Program-made: the position numbers and the translations under genes | NCBI GenBank assembly: GCA_963691655.1 | Contig: OY829328.1 | Location: forward strand, 80,108,400 to 80,172,399 | DNA: 64,000 bases | Direction of reading: 5' to 3' | From: Toxonevra muliebris | Taxonomy: Eukaryota > Arthropoda > Insecta > Diptera > Pallopteridae | Notes under the pieces: model-generated | Told to the model about the DNA's origin: nothing | What the model saw: only the letters and a program-made list of their open reading frames with translations | Databases searched by the model: none | Shown: piece after piece, positions 32,401-44,780 of the stretch | Position numbering within the stretch: the stretch's first letter is position 1 | How the letters are laid out: every line of letters starts with the position of its first letter

Positions 32401-34739
32401 ACTAAGTAAGACTTTAAATTGCTATATAAGATATCGGTTCCTTTTTGGTTAGGATATAGATTTTTATGTATGCTATTACTTATTTAAAATAATTAACTTG
32501 AGAACGTTTTAAGTGGGTTAATTAATGATTTTGAGGTCGCTCGAGTTTCAATAACTACCACGGTTATAAATTCCTTATTTCTCGAAGCTAAACTTTTTGA
32601 TAGCAGTATAGCGAGAAGTGCGATTTAGAATTTTATCTATATTCCCAGTCGAAGACCATCCTTTGCATCATTTTATAACTGCAATATTAAGTAAGGTAAG
32701 TGTACATAGATGGGGATTGACTGCGAAAACATTAGCCTACTTAAGAAAAAGCCATTGACAGTACAAAAAAAAAACTTATATTTAAGCTTTCACTGTTATT
32801 AGCAGGTAGAGGGTGGTTTCACTAGGTTATTTCTTCATACCTCATTTTATAGCTAGAAATATGATTCAAGAAAATAATAAATGACCCTTACGAACATCAA
32901 TATAGCGTGTCTATAATGCTTAAAATATTAATGTATGCCTTGACAAATGAATTAAAATGAAACTTTAGTGTTTCTACAGTGAACACCTTCGTTAAATATA
33001 TTAGCTGCTTACTATAATAAAAGTGGAATGAGCTTGAGACTTACCCTTAAACCAGCATTTAATCAATAGAGAAAAGTTATGAATCGAACTTAAGTAGCAA
33101 CAGCAAACAAATAACAATAATAATTAGCTATAGTGACTAATTCCGCTGATGGAATCGGTATGGAAGGAAGAAATAACAACAAACTTAAGCAAGTTTATTT
33201 TGGAAACTAATATACATATAACTATGTAAATAAATAAATAAATAAATTTATCACGTGACTAATAATTTTGGAAATACATTTACAGGAAAGCCGTCCCTTG
33301 AAAATTCATAATAAGCTTCATACTTTTTCCTTGTATAGTTTCGTTTATGGCTTGTTTACGTTTGTTATGGTTAGAACGGAAAAAGTCTAAAAGTTTTGTT
33401 AACAAAATATTTTTTTCTTTTTTATTAGGAGCCGAAAAAAAATTGTGAAAAAAAGAAATAAAATTTATGTTGTGTGAGTTGATTGAAAGTTTATGTTGAA
33501 ATTATAATGCGTGCATGGAAATATTATTGTTTCCGGTAGTTGAGTATGAAAGCGTTATTAAGAAAGTTATCGAGAAGGAAGAGGAAGAGGAGCGAAGCAG
33601 GAAAGGGAGGTGCAAATAGAAAAGGGAAAAGATAGATAAGTATGGTGTGATAATTTACTAGGTATTTACTAATTGGGTTTTTATTACGGAAATTTTCGAT
33701 AGTTAAACTGAACAAAATTTTATGCTTTACTATTAATTAATTTAATTTCAATTTATTTTCTGTGCATACAACTTCTCAAATTGCAGTAGTTGTTTCAATT
33801 TTTTAAATTTCATTTAAATTTACAGCTGCTTTTCTCAACAAAAAAAACAAATAAATAAATAAAATCAATCATTAAAACCAGTTAAGCAGGTGATTGTATC
33901 TAAATACTAATTACACAATACAAAATTCTACTATACTGCGGTTAGCTTTACTCGGAAGATATACAATTTGGCGACTTGCAATATTTCATTAATTCAGCAT
34001 TTTGACAGTTCTTTTTTCTACTTCTTTCTTTTCATATTCTTTAGCGCATATTATGACGTTTAAGCTTCATTAAATGGCTGACTTCATAGTTTTGTCTTGT
34101 CTGTTTTTTTTTTTTTTTTGTGATATATCTTTGGTTTGTTTATAACTAACCGAAAGAATTTCGTTTTGTTTTTGAGTAGAGTTCTACGCTCGGCATTGTT
34201 CGAATACAAAACAAGGATGATCTTGATGAATATTCGTTCGTCGAATTCGAGGCAAACTTTATAATTAGAACTTCAGCATACTCTGGGGTTAAAAAACATC
34301 TTCTCCCCCCCCCCTCCCTCCCCTCTCTCTTACTGGTGAAAGTCTGATTCCCTATTTTACGAAATCTCTGGATCTGCTAGTTTTTTGGTGCACAAACGGA
34401 TCCAGAACCTGTAGGATAGGGAAAGGGAAGAGAGTGGGGATTTTCCTTTGAATTCAAAAGCAATCCTATTTATTTACTAGTTAGACTTTGATCTCTATCA
34501 ATTTTTCTTCCCATATCGCGTGAACTCTGATCATCAGATCAGATAAAAATATGCACGGAAAATTTTTTTCTGTAGTTAGCATTGATTTTTGAATTTTTTT
34601 TAGGTTTTTCTGCCTTGTTTTTTCTTTTATATCAAAGACACACACAGAAATTGTAAAACTTACAGGCCTATCACTAATTCCAACGAAACTCCCGTCTGAA
34701 AATGAATTCCTGACCGGAATATGAAAGAAATGGCATCTC

Positions 34740-35110
34740 TAGTTCTGACGAATTCGAAGATTGCGTTGCCAACTATCAGAGAAAAGTTCGAATGAAAAAA
34801 TCAGCTGTTTTGTGTCAACAGTGAAAAGATAAAGGATTACAAATTTTAAAGAAATATAAAAATTAATCAAAAAGCGTTTTTGGTGCAATTAACTATAAAA
34901 AAGGTGGATTCAAAGACAGCAGCGGTATTTTTAGTTGAGGAAGAAGCAAAATTACGCTTAAAAATAGAACGCAAGCTGTTAAGGTTAATGCTGGCAATCC
35001 TTTTCATATGAACTGAGCGTGAGGCGACTATATATGTGAATGGCGCAATCAATGATGTCGAAAGCAATGAAACGGAGCTTGAGTATTCTGGAAGCGAAGC
35101 TTTGTGCAAA
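34740..35110 (+). pseudogene. PIF/Harbinger N-terminal fragment, copy 1
   Basis: A plus-strand frame reads KTAAVFLVEEEAKLRLKIER then KLLR; after a frameshift, NAGNPFHM corresponds to the DACNPFDL of the copy at 61.4 kb. The upstream sequence gcgttgccaacta...aatcagctg also matches that copy. This resembles the N-terminus of HARBI1-like transposases, but no catalytic domain is present. Confidence 0.5.
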
Positions 35111-35178
35111 GTGGATAAAGGTAAATATGACTAATGAAGAAACAAGGAAAGCCAAAATAGATTTCTATGGAAGAACGC

Positions 35179-35525
35179 GAAAAACTCTCAAAGTTCCGTT
35201 TCATTCGGACAAAACCATCACAAAAAACTATCAAACTTTCGTTTCATTCGGACAAAAAAAAAAACACGAAAAACTCTCTAAGTTTCGTTGCATTCAGACA
35301 AAACCATCACGAAAAACTTTCAAAGTTCCGCTTCATTCGGACAAAACCATCACGAAAAACTCTCAAACTTTCGTTTCATTCGGGCAAAACAAAACACGAA
35401 AAACTCTCTAAGTTTCGTTGCATTCAGACAAAACCATCACGAAAAACTTTCAAAGTTCCGCTTCATTCGGACAAAACCATCACGTAAAAATTTCGAAGTT
35501 TCATTTCATTCGGAATTAGTGATGC
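35179..35525. repeat. 43-bp minisatellite with three-unit higher-order repeat
   Basis: Eight units of about 43 bp beginning gaaaaactctcaaagttccg and continuing tttcattcggacaaaacc. Units 3-5 and 6-8 repeat as a block of about 130 bp (ctctaagtttcgttgcattc, then ctttcaaagttccgcttcat, then a divergent unit). The apparent open frames KLSKFRFIRTKPSR and similar are repeat translation. Confidence 0.9.
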
Positions 35526-36229
35526 AATTCGAATTTCGAAACTTCGAGGAAATTTCGTGACCACGACTTAATTAGGAATACGAATTGTTTATTCTTAGCT
35601 ACGACGGGAGCTCCGACAGAATTAATGATAAAGCTGCAAAATTTAAAATTCGAAAATGTAAGTTTTCTACGTTTTGTATTTTTTTCTGCTCTGCTGGTCA
35701 ACTGATTCTTTGTTTTTGAAGAAATTTTTTTTAGTACCACCGAGTAAATGTCCGGCCCAATGTAGTTACTGCTGTTCAACGTAACCTGCTTTTTTAATTC
35801 ATAGAGCGCTTGAAACATTTATCATTGTATCGCAGCCTATAACTCACCTGAACTTATTCGTATGGAGCTAAAATTCTTATGTGACTTTTTTTTACGTATA
35901 GGGTCATCGGACTTATGCACTTCCCATGTCTAATAGGCAGACGAACCAGAGCATTGTGCATTCTAAGCTTCGTTTTCTTTTTCAGACTTGAGATAATCTA
36001 GTTGCTGAGATACTTATCGGGATGGTTTTATCCCCAAAACCCTCATTATGAATCCACTAGTGCTCTAACCGAGTGCCTTATGTGAAAGATTGGATACAAT
36101 CATATACAAGTAGATTGAAGTAGATAGCACCTAGGTCAGCCTATGAAGTGAAATGAAAATTTGATCAGACCACTTCACACCATTTGATACCATCGTTAGC
36201 CTCAATGGTAGAGTTAAGGCACTAAGCAT

Positions 36230-36345
36230 TCTCTATCATGGAAAAAGAGTATTGTTGAGTGGGTCTAGCGGTGAATGACAACGATCGGAAGAAAGTTGTA
36301 ATGTTTGGACAAAACTATTACTGTTGACTACAAATGGACATAAAA
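36230..36345 (+). pseudogene. Small RTE-like fragment
   Basis: Plus-strand sequence gagtgggtctagcggtgaat through aaaactattactgttgacta resembles 31686-31780 of the RTE remnant. It is too short and broken to contain a domain. Confidence 0.45.
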
Positions 36346-37789
36346 GAAGATTTTCAGGATATCTCATACATTATAATCGTTACTTCTGAATCAAGACTTT
36401 TTAAGAACGAAAAAATTAAACCTTACCCCTTTCACAATTTTTGAATCCGCAAAAAAGGCTTAGAATGAAAATATAGTTCCACTGTCTACTTTTCTGTAGA
36501 TGCGCGGAATCATAAGTGCATGCTGGTTTCATAAAATCAGTAATTTGGATCGATATTGATGTCTAGGGCCTAAAATGATGTCTTCCCTTACGAGTTTGTA
36601 TTTGAGATGTTGAAATCATTTGCTAAAAATTCCTTATCACAGACAAGCTAATTTTGATTCATACAGTTTTTTTATTGCTGTTAAAATTGTAATGTCATTG
36701 CCAAGATCGTGGTTTTTTTCAAGTCCTTTTCTTTCGCTAGAGCATTATAATAAAAAACGTGACTTATAGCTTATTGTCAGGTGTCAACCTGACAACAAAA
36801 TATAGCTTAGTATAGGGTATAAAAATACTATAAAAACAGCATATAAGAAATATTCTCCAATAAACCGAAAAGCACTAAAAAATAACTAAATAAAAACTAT
36901 TATAAAAAAAAAACATGCTTAACCGGTTAACAGAAAATCGCTTAACATTGAAATCGCTTACAATAACAATAAAAGTAAAGAAAAAATGTTATTCATGACT
37001 CAAAGTCAGCACAGATTTGGCGGTTTTAACAACGGCAAGCGTATCAATATGAATAAGAAACCAAAAGAGAATAGTGTCAACAAAATGATATAGATACTTG
37101 ACAACAAAAACTGCTGCTGAGGTAATTGCACTATTTAGTTAGTTAGTTAGTTAACTAACACAGAGCCTTTTAAAATTATTTCCATTTTATTTTAATCACT
37201 TAATAGAGACACAAACAGCCAGATAGAGAGAAATATTATGAAGGCAATCTTCTGTAATTTAAACTTGTTCTTTCATAATTTAAATGTAATTCATCTTCAT
37301 AATCGAAAAGTTCATTGTATACACGAGCATTGCGAGCATAATTTGTTGATAAGGTCATAAATAGAATACGCGTGAAACTCTTTACTTACTGCGAGTGCAT
37401 GCAATCAGTTGCAGGCCAAAATAAATTACAAGCAGCACCAGCAGCTGCTACCCTAAAGCATCTGTTGCTAGCTCGCAGAATGTGTTCGTGTTAGTTTTGT
37501 TGTCACTCTTTTTAGATTCGCAAACTGATTTGCCCGCCGCAACTCAGTTCTACACATAAATTTAATCGTCTGTTACATTATCTTGTGAAATTGTTATCGT
37601 GGGATTTTATTAGAATAATGTAACGTGATGTTTTCGTAATGCCTATTTTTATAACTCACTTTGATTAGAAAATTTTACAAATAATAAAGAAATTGTGTGT
37701 GAAAAATAAATTATGATTATTATTATAGACCGAGTCGCTACCCCAAAAAAAGAAAAAAGAAAAAAAAATTTAAACCAAATCAGGAACAA

Positions 37790-38430
37790 AAAGCAGACCA
37801 AAATTCTAACAAAATTCAAACTAAAAATCGAACGAGAAATCAAACCAAAATTCAGGAGAAATCTCAGACTTAACTAGAATCATATCAAATGAGTCTAAAA
37901 TTCAAATAAAAAATGAGATGAAAAATCAAACCAACATTTAGACTAAAACCAAAAGCTAGACTGAATTCAAACCAAGAATCAGAAGGACATTCAGAACGAA
38001 AAATAGCCTTTAATTCAGACCAAGTTCAGATCTAAATTCAAACCAAATTCCGACGAAAAATCAAATACAAAATCAGATCATATTCTGACCAAAATTCAAA
38101 CCAATTCCAGAACAAAACTCAGACTAAAATTCAAACTAAAACTCAGACAGAAAATCAATTTAAAATTCAAATTCCAAAAATCGAAGGAAAAAGCATTCAA
38201 AAATTCAGACTAAAAATCAAATCAAAGTTCACACCAAAATTCAAACCAAATTCAGATAAAAATCCGACCGAAAATAGTCCAAAAGAGAGAGAGAGAATTT
38301 AAATGGTAATTCAGTTCCAATTCGGATTAAATCCGACCGAAATTCAGATCAAAATCCACACAAAAAGACATCAAAAATTAAACTAAAATTCGGAACAAAA
38401 AATGGACAAAATCCCTTTACCAAGCTTACC
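37790..38430. repeat. Degenerate AAATTCAGACCAAAA-type satellite, block 1
   Basis: About 640 bp of loosely periodic aaaattcagaccaaaaatca / aaaccaaaattcagac words, without fixed unit length. The same words fill 47200-48480 and appear in both orientations at 42650-42840. Confidence 0.8.
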
Positions 38431-38872
38431 AAAAATACGTTTTCTAAAAATTTCTCCCTAAAATTTCAGATTTATTGTAGTCGAACCTGTAGCTGCCCTG
38501 TGGTTGTTTCAAACAATATTTAGTTGATTACCACCTATTTCGTTCCTGATATTATATGTAAGGATTCCCAATAGATCTTTGATTTATACAAATATGTATA
38601 TAGGGAATTTCTTCTCACGTGCCTCCCACTTTTAAAATCGATCGGGCTCAAAATCAAAAACTTGCACTAGCCTTAGTAGTAGTTACTACACCAAAATTTT
38701 CCAAATTGGAGAAGGAAGAGTTTTGACATTTTGATCCATCAGCCCCTGTTTTGGATCTTTAGGTGATAGATCCAAAACATTTAGAAAATTTTTTCCAATA
38801 CGTTTTTAACAAATTTTCATTCAAGAAAAAATAAATTTAAAAAACCCAAAATTTTACCTTTTTTAACCCAGT

Positions 38873-39000
38873 TATGCCTAGTGGTGCCATATGGCACCTT
38901 GTAGCTGAGCCGTTCCTGAGCCAGGTTCAAAAACAATTTTTTTCTCAAGTTACTTTCTTGATCTATCTACTTTGATTCCCGCTCGTCCTGAATGGTTTAA
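38873..39000. mobile_element. Short piggyBac-like MITE, empty-site copy
   Basis: 128 bp from TTAACCCAGTTATGCC to AATGGTTTAA, with TTAA at both edges. It is the same element as 46390-47116 but without the retrotransposon inserted there. It contains the intact site actttcttgatc at 38952-38963. Confidence 0.75.
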
Positions 39001-39629
39001 ATCAAAAATATTTTTGACGTTTTTTTTTATTTTGGGTTAAAAGAAACACCTATGACTAAGTGAACTTTGATTTTTGAATTTAAAATTTAAATTTATTGAT
39101 TTCTGTCTGTGTTTGCTGTAATCAGCATTTCAAGTTATGAGAACAGAGACACTACAACCTCCGAGAGCTAGCATAGGTGTTTCAAGTTATTTGACGTTCA
39201 ATGTGATAGATAAACAAGTCTCAGCTCATTTTTGGACCGCACAGTTCTCACAGGAAAAGATCTGATCTTTTTTTTTGATAAAAAAAGTACCCTTTTTAAA
39301 AAAAAGTCAAAACTATTTTTGATTTTGAAAAAAAAAAAAAGGTTGAATTTAAAATTTTTTGAATTTTATTTTTCAGAAGATCAAAGAAAAATCTGTCAAA
39401 AACAAGTTGTATAAAATTTTCTAAATGCAATAAGTGATTAGTTTAAAGAATCCGAAGCAGTGGCTATTTGACCAAAATGTCAAAATTATACCCCATTCTT
39501 CAACTCGGCGAGTTTTTGGCCGATCTCGTTCAATTTGGACTTAACTTTGTACAAGTTTGACCTCGACCGATTTTAAAAATGGATTAACTTGAGCTGAAGT
39601 CTCCCATATATATATATATATATATATAT

Positions 39630-39957
39630 ATAGGCTGACCATCCGTATAGAAATTGAGCAGGAATTTTCTGGTTTTGGGGACTATTTCCTACTCTCCTGC
39701 CCAACACATCAAATTCCTGATTTTCAAATCAAAATTTGAATGTGTGCGAGTTTGTGCTAAGAACTAGCGAAGCGATGCCGCATATATTTGAGCTGCGTTT
39801 TATTTGCCATTCACTTCTAGTTATGTATAACTAGCAGCGATAATTATATGGAAAAACAACAATAACTTATCGAGTTTTTTTTTTTTTTTTTTGTAAAGAA
39901 TAAAAACAATTTCGTTTTTTATTATTTTATAAAAATTTCTGTCCTCTGATGGCCACC
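39630..39957. mobile_element. hAT-like non-autonomous element
   Basis: Bounded by taggctgaccatccgta and the complement of tagggtggccatcagagg, with ends similar to the hAT remnant at 2839-3530. The interior is AT-rich with a 20-bp T run. It follows a (TA)n microsatellite at 39606-39632, which may be the insertion target. Confidence 0.45.
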
Positions 39958-41314
39958 CTATATGTACAAACATATATACGAGTATATGAATTTGTAGACT
40001 CACTTGTCTTTACTATAAATACTTTGTTTATTATCATAGAATACGTAAAATTATATATGAAGATATGTATGTTTTATAGTTTTGCAGATACAGACACATA
40101 CCTAGCTAGATACAATAAATAAGATTGTTCAATTGATTTTAATTCGCAGTTTACAAATTCTACAATTCCACAAATATGAAGCAAATAAACTCTCTAATGA
40201 TAAATAAACAGTACCGCATGAAATTTTATATACGAGTACAGATATGAAAAGTGAATCAAGAGAGAGAAATATCCAAATGTACAAATGAGAAATTCTAGAA
40301 GACGCGGATACATTCTTAAATACACACAATACGAGTGCACAGTATGACTAACAAAGATTTTAGATACGGCTATATAAACTTATCTACATAAGTACATATA
40401 CATATTTATGTAGTGCAGTATATATATCAACGTATGTACTTAAGAGTATATAAAGCAATAAAAAGTAATCAAAAAATATGGAACATTTTATATAAAAATA
40501 AAAATTATTATAAATGAGTATAAGTAAATAAATAAAATAAACTAGATATTTAATATGAGCGACGGCGGTTGACATTCTTTTTTTTTTTAAGATTGGACTT
40601 GATACTGTTTTTGAATTTTGTTGTTGTAGTAGATTTTTATATTTATCTGCATGTAGCTTATTAGAAGTGTGGGTGTATGTATGTAGATATCTTGAAAAAA
40701 AAAAACAACGACGATGACAATCGAGAAAAAGATGAAGTGTTGAAAAAATCTGTAGTAAAAACGAAGCGCAAATATTAAAACACAAACTCAATATGGATAT
40801 TGAAAAATTAAGAAAAAAAAAAAATCATAACTTTACCACATTCAAATGATTTATAACTTCCCATTCTCCTTTTACACATTTAAATAAAAAAGAAGAAAAA
40901 TGTACATATAAAAAAAGTAACCACATATGCGCTTCTGAATATTAATTACCTACATATGCCTCAATTCGTACACTTAGAATTTTAACTCTATTTGCTAGAG
41001 GAAACGCTTCAAATAGTTGAGTTTCTTTTTTTCTAAATTAAAGTAATTTTCCTTTTTGTTTTAATTTTTTTGCAAGTTAAAAACCAAAACATCTGCAAAC
41101 AATATGCTACTTTAAACAAAAACTTGAAAAAAATAAAAAATAAAAATTGTAATAAAAAAAAATCGTTGAATGAAATGAAACCACGCAATATTTAGCCGCG
41201 TTTTTTTCGCATGCATAATAAAATGTGAACTGTAGATATGAGTTTGAGGCAGGCCGATACGGCTTTTCGGGTACCCTACCATTTCTCAATTAAGTTGTCT
41301 AGATTTTTAAAACA

Positions 41315-41890
41315 ACACAGCCGAGTTCGAGAGCCAGACCATGTTTACTATATGCTTTTGGGGTCGCTGAATCCGAGGTCCAAAAAATCCGTGCACGTCA
41401 GAGTCCCGACATAACCTCAAAAAACCTCTTTAAAAAATGTTTTTTTTCGGATCTGGAGATTAGACCATGTTTTCTAAATGTTTTTGGGGTCGTTGAATCC
41501 TAATCCGAGGTCCCAAACACCCCAGCACGTCAAGTTTCTGACATAACCACAAAAAAACTCATGCATTTTTTTTCGAGCCTGGGAGCCAGACCATGTTAAG
41601 TGGGTATCTGAATCCGAAAAACCCCTGAATGCCAAGTTTTCGACTTAGTTAATTTATATAGTTTTTCTGACCTCGGATTCGTATTCAGCCGCCCCCAAAA
41701 AAATATAATAAACATGGTCGGACCCCTGGGCTCGAAAAAAAAATGCAAGAGGTTTTTGAGGTTATGTCAGAACCCTAATGTAATGGGGTTTTTCGGACCT
41801 CGGATTCGGATTCAGCGATTCCAAAAACATATGGCAAACATAATTTGATCTTCAAACCCGAAAAAAAAATATTTTTTTTTTTGGCTGTGT
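41315..41890. mobile_element. Foldback element built of repeated and inverted blocks
   Basis: Ends acacagcc (41315-41322) and ggctgtgt (41883-41890). The left half has three direct copies of a block containing ccagaccatgtt and ctgaatccgaggtcc; the right half has two inverted copies (aacatggtcggacccctgg, gacctcggattcg). About 575 bp without coding capacity, able to fold almost end to end. No clear target duplication. Confidence 0.7.
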
Positions 41891-42099
41891 AATTATCGAG
41901 GAAGAAGTATCCTTGAAGCAGCAGCGCTCCATTTAACGAAAAAACTGTCATTGACTAGGAATCCTATCGTATTGAATCAAAAATTATCTTCATTGTCAAC
42001 CACAAACTTGAGGTGAAAAAGTTAAGGAAGGCATCCCCAATGGTAACCTTGGTCTTAAACTGTCTGATCCCCACACACCATCGTTAAGAAGAAAACCGA

Positions 42100-42600
42100 A
42101 GAACCGAAAATTTGTGGTAGAATTTTTTCCTTCTCGAAAACTTCGACTGACGACGTTGTCGTTCCCCCGCCTGACTATGACAAGTTTTTAGCAGACATTA
42201 CTGCGTTGAAAATAAATAAGGATGTGAGCCCAGATGGCCTACCTGCTGAATTGTTTAAAACCATAGGTGAAAAACTTTGCGAAAAACATCTTTGAACTCC
42301 TCTGCAGAATAATATGAGCGTACCCTCCTCAATCTGGACGTGAACAAGTAAAATACCAAGTATAAAAACCAAAGAGTCACATCTAGAACTAAATGTTTTT
42401 GGCAGCTAAAGCTTGTGAAAAATCAGTAGGTAATTGAAAATCAGAGCCCTCCCTCGAAGATTGAATCCCAGATCAAAATATCGATGTCTGGATATGCAGT
42501 TTGAGCCACGATGATAGGACAGCACACGACGAACTCTACAAAGTCGGCTTTGAAGCGCTCATGGCTTTGATCTTTGAATCAATCCTGGCAACCTGTGGCG
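42100..42600 (+). pseudogene. RTE-type LINE fragment
   Basis: A plus-strand frame reads PDYDKFLADITALKINKDVS then PDGLPAELFKTIGEKL, the RT entry block homologous to 31270-31350. It is interrupted soon after. The flanking agccctccctcgaagattga is repeated at about 42846. Confidence 0.6.
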
Positions 42601-42639
42601 GAGGTAGAGTTTCGGGAGGGGAGACATTTTTTAAACTAT

Positions 42640-42850
42640 AAAGTAATTATCACACAAATAACAATCTCGAAATCTAGACCAAAAACTTGAGCAAAAATCA
42701 GGTCCATTCCATAAATCTGATGGTTTTATATTTGGATTGAATTTTGGTCTGATTTTTAGTCAGAGTTTTGCCTAATTTTCGTCTAATTTTTGTTCCTGCT
42801 TTGGTTTAAATTTGTTTGCTTTTGAATCAATAAGAAATTGAAAATCAGGG
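42640..42850. repeat. CAAAATTCAGAC-type satellite, inverted pair
   Basis: Forward words (tctagaccaaaaacttgagc) are followed by reverse-complement words (gaattttggtctgattttta) within 150 bp, so this block of the family is palindromic, unlike blocks 1 and 3. Confidence 0.65.
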
Positions 42851-42999
42851 CCCTCCCTCGACGACCGTAGCAAAATTCTTCACATCATATTGGTGGTTAG
42901 TGCAGCGACTTGAGTGATGGCAAGCAACTATAAAGTATTCGAATGAAATCATGAACTCTATGTCAATACTAACAAAAATTCTGTTACTGATCCAACCTA

Positions 43000-43245
43000 C
43001 CAATTGTGTCTTGAGGACGATGATACTGCAGAGCATTATCTTTGTAGCTGTCCGGCGTACGCGAGAATCAGATTATGGCTGCTGGGTGGTGATGTCTTGA
43101 GTATGAATAATATCCATACTCTCCCTGAAACAAAGAAATTTGAGGCTAAGAGACTTAGACATTTCTACTTCCCATTTATCTCTTCAAATATCTTTCCTGT
43201 CTTTCTTCTTTCTCCTACTAGCTCTATCTTGGGTATAGTACAATA
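43000..43245 (+). pseudogene. C-terminal fragment of an I/LOA-like non-LTR element
   Basis: The frame CLEDDDTAEHYLCSCPAYAR followed by LLGGDVLSMNNIHTLPE is the Cys-rich segment downstream of RNase H in several insect LINEs (compare CLEDDESTPHILCECPALAR at 46.8 kb). Ends shortly after with tctttcagagtgag. Inactive. Confidence 0.65.
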
Positions 43246-43299
43246 GTCTTTCAGAGTGAGTGCTTTAGTTTAGTCCAGCCCACCTTTAACTCTAAACTC

Positions 43300-44310
43300 T
43301 AAGAACTTTTGAAAAAGAGTGTAAAGAACCAAACAACTTCGTCAATTCCAACTCTTTTTATAGATAATCGCCTCGTCACAAGCTCGGTTGATAAAGCGAA
43401 TCTTTTCGCTAGCATTTTTGCAGTGAGTTATTCTCTGCCAGATATCAATCAGACACTACCCGTTATTGAAGCTGCTGTATCTTGTGCTGTGCCTGAGATA
43501 CATTTTCGAACACGGGTAGTTAGTAGTGCTTGCAAACCTCGATGACATTCCAGCCCATGTATTGTAATCAGGTTCGTCAACACTGGCGAGACCGTTACTC
43601 GACCTTTTCAACATTTCATACACCGTCTTGTTAGAAAGTTGCAAACGTTCAGCCTATTCCTAAAAAAGACAAGACTATGGACCCTGCGAATTATCGGTCA
43701 TGGAAACTGTTCACATGGTCAAATATTTAGCTTAATGATCGCCAATACGGTTTCCGCCGCAATCGCTCAACGGGTGATCTCATGGCGGTTCTCACAGAGA
43801 ACTGGAACCATAGTGTCTATAGTTTAGGTGAGAGCAAAGCGTTTGAGCGAGTGTAGCATAAAACACTGGTGTCAAAACTTATTGCGAATGAGGTTCGGTA
43901 ATAACTTCATTCGATGGAACACGCGTTCTCTAAGTGACCGTGTTGTAATAGATAGTATTATTTCGGAAACTCGTTCCATTAATGCTGGAGTGCCGAAGGG
44001 CTCGGTCCTCTCCCCAACCCTTTTCCTTATCTTTATCAATGACCTTCTATCATTGATTATGAATCCTATTCACTCCTTTGCAGATGACAGCGCCATTTGT
44101 CATTCATACACCTGTTCAAAATGCCGTAACTGTTTGGAGATTGAGAGAAGCCGGCATGCTATGAAGGACTCACTCAATAATGATCTCCAATCCATCTCTC
44201 AGTGGGTTCTCACGAACAGAACTGAATTCAACGCGCGTAAGACCCAATGTTGTCTGTTATCTCACATGCGAGTGTCCCAACCCGCTGTTAACTCCCTGGT
44301 GGGGTGATTT
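43300..44310 (+). pseudogene. Jockey-like reverse transcriptase remnant
   Basis: The C-terminal frame (from 43828) reads RFGNNFIRWNTRSLSDRVVI, INAGVPKGSVLSPTLFLIFI and HSFADDSAICHSY, so the catalytic FADD box is preserved. N-terminal parts (FIDNRLVTSSVDKANLFASI) are in other frames with stops. It resembles Jockey-clade RTs, but LINE clades cannot be separated securely by eye. The 3' side is interrupted by the MITE at 44474. Confidence 0.7.
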
Positions 44311-44473
44311 TTGCGGAGTCAGCGAATCTTGATGTTCTGGGCATGTCCATCTAATGTCGACGATCGCCGTCGTTGGAATAATCATATTTTTGTCGTGTCA
44401 AACGAAGCAGTCAAGTGCCACGTCTTACTAAAGCAGTGTAAGAAATACTTCAATCTGACGGATCACCATATGA

Positions 44474-44780
44474 GAGGCTGAGAGGAAAAGTGGTATAACT
44501 TCTACGTTCAGAAAAAAGTGGAATTCTTTTACTTAAGAGCAAAAGCGAAACGAAATATGTTCAGAGCAAAAGTGAAACGAAATATGTTCAGAGCGAAAAC
44601 GGAATAAAAAACTATGCTGTTCTTGCTCTGAAAGAATTGTTCTACCATTTTTGCTCTTACTTTTAAGGCGTTTCATTTTCATTCTAAGCCGTATTACTTA
44701 TGCCATTCTTGCACTGACACTCTAAGTTATTTCACTTTTGCTCTTATATAAATTTTAGCCCGCTTTTCCTCTCAGCCTGT
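44474..44780. mobile_element. MITE with AGGCTGAGAGG ends and 7-bp target duplication
   Basis: Inverted ends gaggctgagaggaaaagtgg and ccgcttttcctctcagcctg, flanked by catatga on both sides (44467-44473 and 44781-44787). The interior has two direct copies of agagcaaaagygaaacgaaa followed by complementary text (ttttgctcttac). The TSD of about 7-8 bp suggests hAT-like mobilisation. Confidence 0.8.

Noticed and set aside
37380..37520. Possible upstream exon ending at the GTAAGT-like donor near 37386 on the minus strand
   Set aside because: The upstream sequence has stops in the Met-containing frame and no signal peptide; kept only as a weak possibility for a UTR exon.
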